The translations under genes and the position numbers were made by a program. A stretch of 64,000 nt of DNA. Source: Gyromitra esculenta (taxonomy: Eukaryota > Ascomycota > Pezizomycetes > Pezizales > Discinaceae). The notes under the pieces are model-generated. The model saw nothing but the letters and a program-made list of their open reading frames with translations. It made no database searches and was not told the origin of the DNA. The stretch spans positions 1,426,001 to 1,490,000 of the forward strand of contig JBCAML010000002.1 in NCBI GenBank assembly GCA_038503075.1, written 5' to 3'. Position 1 is the first letter of the stretch. Each line of letters opens with the position of its first letter. This document shows positions 49,647-60,323 of this stretch, piece after piece.

Positions 49647-50546
49647 CGTGGAATGTAATTCGTGCTGGTCCTCGAGATGCTTGAGGAACTAGATTTCGCG
49701 AAGTGGATACCATAGATAAGGTCGGTTTAACTCGGGGTTCTTCGAACGAGCCCCGATAAAACAATTCGCTAAATGAGGGTCTCGGGTTTAAAGAATGATG
49801 GCCCTTTATTCGATCATTTCTCTCCTTGCTTGGAGAAAGATACGTGTAGGTGAACAAGGTGGACGCCTTGCTGGAATTTCCAAAAATAGCAGCAAATGAG
49901 TTTCTAGCCCGGACGGCACACGAACCACTCTGAACCGAGCGGCAGGTTCAGCCGCAGAGTAAAAATAATGATTTCTTAGGGCTCGAGTACTGGATTGGTA
50001 TCTACTATTTTTATTGGGGAGTCTCGAACGTCAGAAGGGTCGCCTGTAGAACGTTGCTTTCGTTGCCCTTTGTGGTTAGCATCGATTAGTGAATGAGCCC
50101 TAACCCGAAGTCCTGGGCATCAACGATCACTAAGCCGAGCAGAAGATATCACAGTGAAATACATATACATAAGATTGATCAATTGGCAATAGAGTGTTTC
50201 TACTGAAAGTAAACCACGCCTATGAAGTGAGGAGGGAGGACTGGCCGCGTCAGCGGCCTGAGACCCCGACCCCTCGCAGCCATAGGTGGGCGAACTAAAT
50301 CTTGGAAGACTCAAAACTGCGAGTTGATAGTAAATCAAAGGCATTCGGGGCCTGGCCAGTCTACTGGCTCCCAGTATTGATAATCTGGAATAGAATAAAA
50401 ATGTTTCCTAAACGAGTGGGATAGAGACTGATTATCCCCATCTCGTCTGGATTACATGTACTACTGTATTAACGTAATAGTAACAGCTGGTATTTGAATG
50501 AAGTCATTAGTCAGTAGATGAGTAAACACGACTCCAATCGTACTAA
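49647..50546. other. intergenic
   Basis: Promoter of the MARVEL-like gene and sequence without supported features. TACATGTA octamer at 50453. Confidence 0.45.
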
Positions 50547-50771
50547 CTACTCGTGATACAATCGGGTATTCAATGACACAAGGATTTGAACCAATCAAGA
50601 TATGGGGCGAATATGGTGAGAAGCGGCATAGATGGTTCGAAACTTCCATAAATGGCTTGATCAACGAAGTGGCGGTGCTATACATCACCACCTTGAGTCT
50701 TGCTTGCCCAATAGGGCGTCCCATTCATCAGAATCCCTGTATCATTGAATACCCGATTGTATCACGAGTAG
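50547..50771. mobile_element. MITE, family C copy 1 (225 bp, about 30-bp terminal inverted repeats)
   Basis: The ends are CTACTCGTGATACAATCGGG (then TATTCAATGA) at 50547 and the near-perfect complement ending at 50771. The interior has no coding capacity. A second, more diverged copy lies at 61674-61903 and shares both ends and interior blocks such as GAGAAGCGGCATAGA and AATGGCTTGAT. I could not define a target duplication with confidence, so the superfamily is open. Confidence 0.78.
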
Positions 50772-51836
50772 ACTCTCGTACTACACGAAAAAGAGCCTCA
50801 AAAAGCTTGACAGCCCCATAAGCCGTCTTCGGTTTCCACTGGGATGGCGGATCTGAAGGGCACAATACATAAACTCCGGTATTGATAAACACCATCCTGT
50901 TTTTCTACATTTAGGTCCGTGTATTGCAATTGACTTCTGCTCTGCCACGAACTAAACTGTCTAAAGCGACCGCGGGTGCATATAGGTGGGGTTTATCAAA
51001 AAGCAAACGAAACCGCCACGATCCCGATGAACCCGTACATACGCGTCCTCGACTTAAATGTTGCGTAATTTGCATACCGTTAGTTAGCGACATCCCATAG
51101 ATAAAACCAATTGCGGCAGCCATCATCGCGAGAGATCTAACAAAATAGAATAAAACTTGACCTCGTCTCTTTTTTTCTGCTGCCGAAGTCCCGAGTCCTG
51201 CCTGCTTTTTGCCCACTTTTTATTTTTTCTGCACGCGTGTTGCTGTATTCGTCCGCCAACCCACCCCAGCAACCAATGGTTTTCCGCACCCAGCAACTAC
51301 TCCACTGGGAATTACGCTTCTGGAGATCGCGAGAGAAGGAAAGGAAAGAAAAGGCCTCGTTCCGTCCATGAAACCGGGGAAGGAGGCAGCCCCGCGTTCG
51401 TCATGAACCCAAACCTCAGCTGCCAAGGTTATGCAGACACAAGCATTCCCATCCCTGTTGACCAGACAGCAAAGGGAATGGATCAGACCACGGCTGCATA
51501 CACGCAAAACACCCAAACCTGTAAACATCACGTCACCTCTCGACAGTCTTTTTCCAACCCACGTCTTGCGGTGCTGGTGCTGGGGCCCATCATGTAAGCT
51601 TTACGTGCTATGGATCTGAACAGAGGAGCTTAGGCTGAAGATCAAGTAGAAGCTGTAGTACTACAAATACAGGAACCATCGCAGCTGTTTGTGTCTTCCT
51701 TTTTTTTGTAAACTACTTCAATCTCACAATTACTTTTTCGGTCCCAATCTCATTCCTACAAGATATCCTATTTACAAATCTCACTCTCCAATCTCCAATC
51801 TCAATAATAAAAAAATAAAAACCTTCAACACCCAAT
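50772..51836. other. promoter and leader of glutamate decarboxylase gene
   Basis: An open frame at 51157-51597 lacks an ATG start and looks compositional. CT-rich leader immediately before 51837. Confidence 0.4.
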
Positions 51837-53788
51837 ATGTCGCTCTCGAAACACGTTAGTTGCCCTTCCCCTCTCTCCCTTTCTTTCCCCTCCCAACTAT
51901 CATTACCAGTATCAATTAACAACCCCTCCCCTCCCCAGGTCGACCCCGATGAACTCATCGCCTCGCTACGCGAACATGCGCCCAAGAACCGACCCCACCA
52001 GAACCACAAAGCCGCGACCCACCACTACATATACGGCTCCCGCTACTCCGCGTCCTGCGAGGTCCCCAAATTCAGGATCCCCAAATCGGGCGCAGACGCG
52101 CAGGCCGTGCACCAGATCATCAAGGATGAGCTCGACCTCGACGGCCGGCCGAACCTCAACCTGGCTTCGTTCGTGAATACGTACATGGAGCCCGAGTGCG
52201 ACCGGCTGATCCAGGAGAACATCGCCAAGAACCTGGCGGACGCGGACGAGTACCCGGCGCTGATGGCGATCCATGCTCGGTGCATCTCCATGATTTCGCA
52301 TCTGTGGAATATCCCGAGGGGCGAGACGGCGATTGGGACGGCGACGACGGGGAGCAGCGAGGCTATCCATTTGGGCGGGCTGGCGATGAAGAGACGGTGG
52401 CAGGAGAAGAGGAGGGCCGAGGGGAAGTCCACGGAGAAGCCGAATATCTTGATGGGCGCGAATGCGCAGGTTGCTCTTGAAAAGTCAGTATAACTTTGCG
52501 CCTGTTCGTGGTGTTTTTCTCTCTCTCTCTCGCTCGCTCGCTTCACGGATTAATGATTAACGAGGGAGGGAGTGTAGATTCGCTAGGTACTTTGAAGTCG
52601 AAGCCAGAATCCTCCCGGTCAGCGAGGAATCACACTGGTGTCTCAACCCCGAACTGGTCCGCGATAGCATCGACGAAAACACCATCGGGGTCTTTGTAAT
52701 CCTCGGCTCAACCTACACAGGCCACTACGAGCCCGTCGAAGAAGTGTCCAAAGTCCTCGACGAGTACGAGGCCAAGACCGGGATCTCAATCCCCATCCAC
52801 GTCGATGGTGCCTCCGGCGCCATGGTAGCCCCCTTCACGGGGGCACAGGGCAAATGGGGATTCGAGCTTCCCAGAGTACACTCGATCAACACGTCCGGCC
52901 ACAAGTTTGGCCTCGTGTACGCTGGCCTCGGGTGGATCGTGTGGAGAGGCGAACAGTATCTGCCAAAAGACCTGATTTTCGAACTCCACTATCTTGGCGG
53001 AACCGAACAGTCGTACACGCTCAACTTCTCGAGGCCCGGCGCGCAGGTGATCGCGCAGTACTTCAACTTCATCCATCTCGGCCACGAAGGGTACAGGAAT
53101 ATCATGCGCAACGCGCTGCAGAACGCGCGCACGCTGTCGAAAGCGCTCGAGGCTACCGGCTGGTACGTTTGCTTGAGCGATATCCACAGGAAGCGGGATT
53201 CGTGGGGCAACGGCGGCACCGGAACGAGGCTGGTTGACGGCGTGAAGGAAATCGTGTTGAACGATAGTAATCCGGAGGTGTACAACGCGGGATTGCCGGT
53301 GGTGGCGTTCAGGTTCAATGATCAGTTCCGGAAATTGTTCCCGCACATCAAGCAGGCGAGCGTGTCGACTCTTTTGAGGGTCAAGGGATATATCATTCCG
53401 AGTATGTGTCTGACGATACCTCTTTAAAGATTTCAGGGTGCTAACGTGCTTTTTTTTGGTGATATAGACTACAACTTGCCACCGAGTGTTGACCATATTG
53501 AAATTCTGAGAGTAGTCGTGAGGGAGAGCATGTCCGCGGATCTGCTGGATAGGTACGAATCACTCCATGAATGAATACTGTGTTCTCGAGGCTAACGTTA
53601 TTTTACACAGACTGATTGGCGATATCTGTGAGGCCACTGAGACGCTGATGCAGTGTGATGCAGTCGACCTGGAGAGCTTGGCTGCGCCGAGAAGCGCCAG
53701 GGTCGAGAAGCAAGTGCAGAGCTTGGGGAAGCACGGGAAGCAGCCGCGAGACGAGGAGTCGTCAGGGACACTGAAGACCACTTGTTAA
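51837..53788 (+). CDS. glutamate decarboxylase (PLP-dependent)
   Basis: Join 51837-51854, 51939-52483, 52578-53401, 53468-53552 and 53611-53788; 549 residues. Introns of 84, 94, 66 and 58 nt. The first exon is only six codons (MSLSKH). Catalyses decarboxylation of L-glutamate to GABA in the cytosol, feeding the GABA shunt and acid or oxidative stress tolerance. The group II decarboxylase fold is clear. The N-terminal segment contains ATHHYIYGSRYSASCEVPKF. TATTGSSEA binds the PLP phosphate. HVDGASGAMVAPF contains the Asp that contacts the pyridine ring. The Schiff-base lysine is Lys297 in INTSGHKFGLVYAG. The C-terminus has no obvious calmodulin-binding helix. Codon use is GC-rich, which leaves long open frames on the opposite strand that are not genes. 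Confidence 0.96.
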
Positions 53789-54447
53789 GTAGGAATTTGT
53801 TTGGTGTTAAGGCCAGGCTGTTAGGGCAGTGCATGGGAAGGGGCAAGGGGGAAAAAGAAGAAGACCCTGGATATCTACATATGTAGTTCAAAATAAAGGG
53901 ATTGTGAAAGCATTCTTGGTCCAATATTTTCGAGCGATCAAATTACTTCTCGTATAAACGTGGCTGTACTCTGCGGAGTCTCAGACCGTATCTATGGAAT
54001 TACAGGTAATAGACTATGCGAGATATCCCTTTTTAGGATCTCGCAGTAATCCTGCATTGCAGACTCCAGTCAAGCTACATGGATCCCCCTCGAGTGATCC
54101 AACATGCTCAACCACGAACCCCCAACGAGACAGAGACTGAAACAATTAACCACAAAGCCATCGCAAAAGCCGTCTCCTCTGATAAAAGCTGACCTACCCC
54201 AATCACACTCCACTCACCAAAATATCGCCATCCAGGGCAGCAGCCCCGCGACGTCGAGATGACTAAGCATAGTCACGTGTCAGGGCTTTGTGACTTCGTT
54301 TTCGGGCACCCACAAATCCACGCGCATTGCCGCTAGACACCATCGAATCTACAAACGCCCTGTACCAACCACAATCGACAATCGACGACGACGACGACTA
54401 CCCCACCCCCACTAAATCGACCGTATTAACCATCTACCACAGCAAAA
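53789..54447. other. intergenic: decarboxylase 3' UTR and eL24 promoter
   Basis: AAATAAAG-type polyadenylation signal at about 53890. The rest is the promoter of the ribosomal protein gene, with no other feature seen. Confidence 0.5.
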
Positions 54448-55335
54448 ATGAAGGTGCGTTACGGTCTCTGGTTTCCGTACTGTTTGGTTTTTCTGTTTCC
54501 GGGTGTCTGGGCGCCAGGGAGGCGTTTTTGGAGGTGTGAGTTGGGGCAGTGAGATGAAGTCGTTGGGAGGGTGGAAAGAGGATAGAGGGGAAAGAGCGGG
54601 AAGAGGGAAGTGAAAGAGGGGAGGAGTGGTGGAAAGCGTCCAGACACCAACTGGGGGAGGGGGGGGAAAATATTGTTTCAATTCGAAACTCGGAAACTAT
54701 ATTATAGCTGACGTCAAACATCACGATAGGTCGAACTCGATGCTTTCAGCGGCGCCAAAATCTACCCTTCCAAGGTCCGCCTTCTCCTCTTCCCCAATTG
54801 TCTTCGCACTCTCCTCCCCCCCCACCCCCCCGGACTGACACAGCTCGAAACAACAGGGTAAGATCTACGTCCGTGGCGACTCCAAGGTCTTCCGATTCTT
54901 CAACGGAAAGTCCGAATCGCTGTTCCTCCAGCGCAAGAACCCCCGCAGGATCGCCTGGACCATCCTGTTCAGACGCATGCACAAGAAGGGTATCTCTGAG
55001 GTTCGTCTCCCCCCCCCCTTTGGGGAACCGCAGCATATATACTCACGGCCCCACAGGAAGTTGCCAAGAAGCGTACCCGCCGCACCGTCAAGTCCCAGCG
55101 TGCCATCGTTGGTCTCTCCCTCGACGTGATCAAGGAGAAGCGTTCGGTGCGTCCCGAGGCCCGCGAGGCTGCCCGCAAACAGGCTATCAAGGACGGAAAG
55201 GCCAAGAAGGTGGAGGCCGAGAGCAAGAAGAAGGCTGAGAAGGCCAAGACTGCCGCGACCACTGCTCGTGGTGGTAAGGTCTCGAAGCAGGGTGCGAAGG
55301 GTGCTGCGCCGAAAGTCCAGGCTAGAACCCGTTAA
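54448..55335 (+). CDS. RPL24: 60S ribosomal protein eL24 (L24)
   Basis: Join 54448-54453, 54730-54774, 54857-55000 and 55057-55335; 157 residues, as usual for fungal eL24. The first exon is just ATG AAG, a structure common in ribosomal protein genes. Intron 1 is 276 nt, then 82 and 56 nt. The second and third donors are GTCCGC and GTTCGT rather than GTRAGT. The protein starts [19 protein letters not shown], followed by [30 protein letters not shown], and a long basic Ala/Lys C-terminal helix. It is a component of the large subunit at the intersubunit bridge. The gene is convergent with the acetyltransferase gene downstream. Confidence 0.96.
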
Positions 55336-55574
55336 ACAGAATATAGTGCTGAGTGTTTTGTGTGGTGTATAGTTCTGGTTTTTTTTTTCTTTTCCCTTTT
55401 ACTTCCAAATTTGGGTCGGTCAAATAAAAAAAAAAAGAGAAAGGTCCGGAATACTGGTTCGAAATGTAATGTTCGGTTGCATTGAATATTTCCGTGATTC
55501 TGGAGTTTTTGGGGGGAGCTTTAGAGAGGGCTGTGATTTTGACAATTGCATCTATCCGGGTTATGGCTTTGGTT

Positions 55575-56367
55575 TCAATGCATCGAGGGAATTCTTTTCA
55601 TGAACAAAAAACAGTACAATTGCTCCCAATACCGAGTCCTCCACGCTAAGAATGTAATGCCACGGTTTATTAAAAGACACACCCACACGTCTATGCCACC
55701 TCTGCTCTCTCCTCTATTTCTTTTCGTAATAATGTGCCTATCATTCCGAGTTAGCTCCGAGCTGTCATAAGCTGGGGGGGGGGAACTCGCCATCTGCACA
55801 CCCGCAAGCTTATACCCGCACTTTTCATAAAACCCTTGGTTCTTCTCGCTGCAGTCGAGGATAGCCTTGTAGCACCCAGCCTTCTCCGCGATATGGTCAA
55901 GCGCATGTATAATCTTCAACCCCAGCTTCTTCCCCTGCTGGTCTTTCGCGACCGTGATATCCTCGATATGGCCGACGGAGCCCAAGTTCCTTATACTACA
56001 TCACCACACACACACACGCCCGGTCAATCTATTAGCACTACTTAAACATCACTTACTAAAAACTGGCGAGGAGAAAGGGGAGGGGGGGTTACAATTTCTT
56101 CTCGATGATCAAGCTTCCGATAGCAACAATCTTGTCAGAGTCGTCCGTTATGCACAGGATAAAATACTCGTCGTTCCGCGCGGCCATCCATTCGTAGCGC
56201 TGCCCCCATTCTTCGGCGCTGATGTCGCCGACTGCGGTCAGCACGCGCAGGACGTCGAGGAACTGGGCGTGGTCGGATTTGCGGATGGGACGGAGGGCGT
56301 AGCCGGGGGGGAGGGAGGACGCGACTGTTGGGTCGATGAGGGAGGGGTCGAAGAGGGGGGATGACAT
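55575..56367 (-). CDS. GNA1: glucosamine-6-phosphate N-acetyltransferase (GNA1-type GNAT)
   Basis: Complement of join 55575-55995 and 56093-56367 (97-nt intron, phase 2), 231 residues in the reading frame as given. It transfers acetyl from acetyl-CoA to glucosamine 6-phosphate, the second step towards UDP-GlcNAc for chitin and glycosylation. Visible: GYALRPIRKSD start of the fold, RNLGSVGHIEDITVAKDQQG (acetyl-CoA loop, QQGKKLG), and CSEKNQGFYEKCGYKLAGVQ near the end. The family fold finishes at about residue 160 (VQM), matching the size of yeast Gna1. Here the frame runs on for about 70 residues without resemblance. The extension begins at a run of ten C (55774-55783). One base fewer or more would stop translation within about 15 codons, so the tail may be an indel artefact. 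Confidence 0.9.
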
Positions 56368-56773
56368 TGTGGGGTTGGTTGTGGGGTGTCGGGGGTGTCG
56401 GTGGTGGTAGAGGTTATGGGCAGTATTTACAGATGGTTCCTGAGCTGAGGGTTGGTGAGATGTGGGGGTGTGGGTGTGGGGCGGTGGCCAAGCCGGGTTG
56501 GAGCGTGTTTAGTCGCGCGCGCAGCTGATTGGTCTGCGCAGTTTGCGTGCTGTCGCGGTCGCTGTCGCTGCAGTCCTCTGTGATCTCGGACCGGGGATTT
56601 AAACACTCGCAAGAGCAATCGTACCGACGGTTCCCCGAGTCTCCCCCGGGAAGCTCGCAGGCTGTAAGCTGGGTTACCCAGACCAGAACAGATTTATATA
56701 AACGCCTGCATCTCTCTACAAATCCCGCTGTGATATATCGCTGCATACACATATCTGCACACCCCACCACACA
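56368..56773. promoter_or_regulatory. divergent promoter between GNA1 and the DUF1348 gene
   Basis: 406 bp separate two divergent start codons, so regulatory elements are shared or closely packed. A TTTATATA-like stretch lies at about 56692 upstream of the plus-strand gene. Confidence 0.5.
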
Positions 56774-57400
56774 ATGGCCGGCATCGTCCCACCATTCACC
56801 TTCGAAACCGCAACGCGCAAAGTCAAGGCAGCGCAAGACCTATGGAACACAAAGTAATTCCCTCCCCCTCCCTCGTTTTATGTAAGTATCGGCTAAAACG
56901 CGTCCAGAGAACCAGAAACGATAGCTAAAGCCTACACCCCAGACTCGATCTGGCGCAACCGCGACGAGTTCCTCGCCGGGACCCAGGACATCGTCGAGTT
57001 CCTGGCCAACAAGTGGTCTCGCGAGAACGGATACAGACTGAGGAAGGAACTGTTTGCGTTTACGGACAACAGGATTGCGGTGCAGTTCTGGTATGAGTAT
57101 TTCGATGGCGAGGGGCAGTGGTGGAGGTGCTATGGACTGGAGGACTGGACGTTTGCGGAGGATGGAAAGATGAGGAAACGGTGGGGATCGTCTTTTCTTT
57201 CTCTTTCTGTCCCTCTCCCTCTCCCTTCTTCTGCTTCTTTTCTATCTCTGTTATTTACGGTATATCTGGTTGAACGTGGCGAGCTGACTCGACGGCGCAG
57301 GCAAATGTCTGGGAACGATGTCATGATTTCGGATAGCCAGAGATGGTTCAAGGACGGCATTGATGTGAATACTGTTGACATCTCAGAGAAGCACTGGTGA
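56774..57400 (+). CDS. DUF1348 / NTF2-like (SnoaL-fold) protein
   Basis: Join 56774-56853, 56908-57180 and 57301-57400; 150 residues, introns of 54 and 120 nt. Features of DUF1348: FTFETATRKVKAAQDLWNT, YTPDSIWRNRDEFL, FLANKWSRENGYRLRKELF, AVQFWYEYFDGEGQWWRCYG, and a C-terminal strand pair. The small alpha+beta cone of the NTF2 superfamily usually binds a hydrophobic ligand; the biochemical role of this family in fungi is not known to me. Likely a soluble single-domain protein with no signal peptide or membrane span. Confidence 0.9.
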
Positions 57401-58192
57401 AGATGGACTGCATTTCTCTGTCGTGGCTATAGTCTCAGGCCAAACCATCCATCATCCCCCTCTCGAGATCTCCTGTTGACGTTTGCTCTATAGCTGACGT
57501 TAAACTCTGATGTTGTTGCAACCCTGGCACACTAGCTGCTTGGCAGGCATTTGCCAAGCCCAGCCCTTTTTCAAATCTGACCTGACTTTTCTGCTCAATT
57601 TTTTTCTGGCCACATTTTTTTCACCATGCTTTTCCTAGTGTTTATAGGAAAGAAAAAAGCAAATAGTCAACATGTATAAATATTTTCTCAGAACTGAAAA
57701 AAAGAAGACTATATTAAATTCCCATAAAACACTCCTGCAGAATAAAGATTTAAAGCATAAAAGTTATAATTTCAATAATGCCTAATGAGGGTACATGTAC
57801 ATGTAGCCACCCCATACAATTGAGCCAGCAATCTGTGGTGCCAAATGTCATGCCAACCAAACCACCATTCAACTTGGTGCAGAGTCTTCCCCCAGGATTT
57901 GCTGTTTCTGATTTGTCAGCTGTTGCCAACCCCCAGATTTAGCCTTAAAACTGGACATTTCAACTCCCATCCTCTCTTCAGCCCAACTTCTTTCCATCCC
58001 ACTTCCCTTACCCTACTTCCACTTCCTCCTCCCTCCATATTACATAATATTCCCATCTGTGTGAAATATAAACTATTGGGGACTAGATAACCTGCCCTAA
58101 ACCTCAGCCTCGCCACAAAAACGTCGCGCGTTGTCGCGCTGAATATACCCCTCCTCCTCCTCCTCCCAACCCACTGTAGGTTTATAGCTGCC
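57401..58192. other. intergenic
   Basis: No gene. Two overlapping TACATGTA octamers at 57792-57805. Two small perfect hairpins: CTTGGCA/TGCCAAG near 57538 and TTTCCTA/TAGGAAA near 57632. CT-rich promoter tract before 58193. Confidence 0.5.
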
Positions 58193-60323
58193 ATGCCCCC
58201 GCCACGCCGTGCGGTTAAGGTAGATCCTACCAAAGACGATGTGGATGAAGAAATGTTCGGCGAGGACGAGGAGGATGATGAAGACGATGAATTCGAGGCG
58301 GATTCTGGTATGCGTTATGAGCCTTCTGAGCGACTCCAAGAATACCATTGGCAGCGAAGAACTATAAATGAGCTTTTTGGTAAGCTTCCTCTCCTCTCCT
58401 CCTCTCTTCCCCCTTTCGTCTGCTCACACGAACTAACGAATTGAGTAGAAATGATGTCAACGCCATATTTAGAGTTGAATCCAGACTATCAGAGAGATGT
58501 TGTTTGGAGCGCTGATCGAATGACGAGACTCATCAATTCGCTGTTATGTGCGTGTGCAAATTTTTTTTCTCCTTCTTTCTCTCTACCCTTCTTTCTTCGG
58601 ATGAGATGTGTGCACGTGTGCGGGTGATGTTGCTTGGTTGGTACTAACGGAGTATATCAAAATCTTGTTGTAGGCAACTTTTATGTTCCTCCTGTAATCT
58701 TCAATGTCCAAAAAATGATAGGAGAGAACGGTTCCGAGCGATATAAACGAATCTCAGTTGACGGGAAACAGCGCCTTTCTTCGATCCGTGAATTTGTTAA
58801 TGGAAATATACCGTGTACTGATAAGAACGGCAAGAAATGGTATGGTCTAATCCAAAACAAAATTGACTGTGGTAAACAACGCCTTCGAGTGCTGACAACG
58901 ATTGTATATAGGTACTTCGCGAACAATGGTGATTCGGTGAAGATCAATAAACGCATACTTGATGAAAAATTCAAGAGGACATTTTTGCAACAAGAGTTGT
59001 TATGCGCCGAGTATGCGGCCCTGGAAAGGAAACAAGAAGAGGACTTGTTCTCGCGTGTGCAGTTGGGAGTCCCGCTTACGCCTGCTGAGAAACTTCGGGC
59101 TAGCTCGGGTGCCTGGCAGGCATTTGCGATTGATCTTGAGAAACAGTATCCGGAGCTTATGGACAGTATGTATAGCACTAACTTCTTCCTTCGCAGCGTC
59201 CTGCTAATAACTTGTTGCAGCGGTCGACAACAGGCGTGGCCGTAGTTTCCAGCTTGTTTTGCAAATCTTCAAACAGATCCTCAACGCGGATCAATACAGC
59301 CCTAAATACTCCGCTGGCGCTACAGCACTGAAAGGGTTCTGCGATCGTCCATCTCTGCTTGACGAGTCCTTCAAGGCCACTGCACGTCGTGTATTCCACA
59401 CCTACAACGAGATTCTCAAAAAGCATCCAGAGACATTCGAAAATCATGCATACACCCATGCAACGAAATACTCACCCATAGAGTTCGTTGGCGCAGCTGT
59501 CCTCATCCATCAATACCCACAACGCAGCAACCCCACTCTTCTCAGCGGCGATATCTTACATATGCGTCGCCATCTCCGCGAGCTGAGGCAAGACCTACGT
59601 AGCAACACCAGCACCTGGAAGTGTGTCATTGAGTTCATAGCCGAGCTCGAAGCCCACCGTGGAGGTGTGAATGTAACCACGAAAGATAATTTCCAGGTAG
59701 CGGTACAGAACATGAGTATGGAAAACGCGGGCGAGGGTAGCTCATCGCAGCTGCTACCATCAATTCGACATAAACCCAAGCAGGGGTCAACGCCACCAGC
59801 AGCGCGGGTAAAGAGTGCAGTTAGGAAAGCCTCAGTACCAACTGCTCCGTATATAGTTCCGAGCCCTACACCTTCGATGGCCTCTTTACCACCGAAACCA
59901 GAGATGACTGGACACGTTCGGTTCCAATCACCAATCACGCAGTTACCGCAACTCTCAACAGTTCTTTCAACACAGCAGCAACCTCCGACAGCACCACTGC
60001 CACAACGGCTGCCACAGCGACCTCCAACCGGCCCAGCTACGCAACGCCAGCCCCCGGGTCCATATGCTCCCATGGCCCCGCTGGGACACCCTGGCACTCG
60101 GAATGTGGCAGATCGATTCAGGGCTGTTAGCACCTCGCCGCATGTTAGCCCGCAGCTGTTTGGAGGTGGCATAGGAAATGATGGCGAGAGCAGGCGCAGA
60201 GACGCGAATGAGCCCAATGGCGCGAATTATGGCGGACTGAGGTCGAATAAGAGGCAAAGGACAGATAATGAGCTGCTCCAGCAACAGATAAAGAGGGAAG
60301 AAGGAATTCACGACCATGAGTAG
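58193..60323 (+). CDS. DUF262-domain protein (GmrSD/ParB-like N-terminal fold), fungal
   Basis: Join 58193-58379, 58449-58547, 58674-58839, 58912-59165 and 59221-60323; 602 residues. Introns of 69, 126, 72 and 55 nt. The acidic N-terminus (EEMFGEDEEDDEDD) precedes a DUF262 domain at about 45-230: NPDYQRDVVWSADRM (cf. PDYQRxYVW of bacterial members), VPPVIF, then the hallmark VDGKQRLSSIREF at 124-136 and EEDLFSRVQLGVPLTPAEK. Exon 5 adds a helical region to about 440 and a disordered Pro/Gln tail with an NLS-like SNKRQRT near the end. In bacteria DUF262 is the nucleotide-using half of GmrSD-type modification-dependent restriction systems. Here there is no DUF1524 HNH nuclease partner. A nuclear role is inferred only from the tail. 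The 72-nt third intron has no in-frame stop. Confidence 0.9.

Noticed and set aside
52786..53496. 236-codon open frame antisense to glutamate decarboxylase
   Set aside because: Shadow of GC-rich codon use in a certain gene; no domain, and the sense strand explains conservation.
59510..60217. 235-codon open frame antisense to the DUF262 gene
   Set aside because: Lies opposite the last exon of a well-supported gene and is low-complexity (Gly, Cys, Arg).
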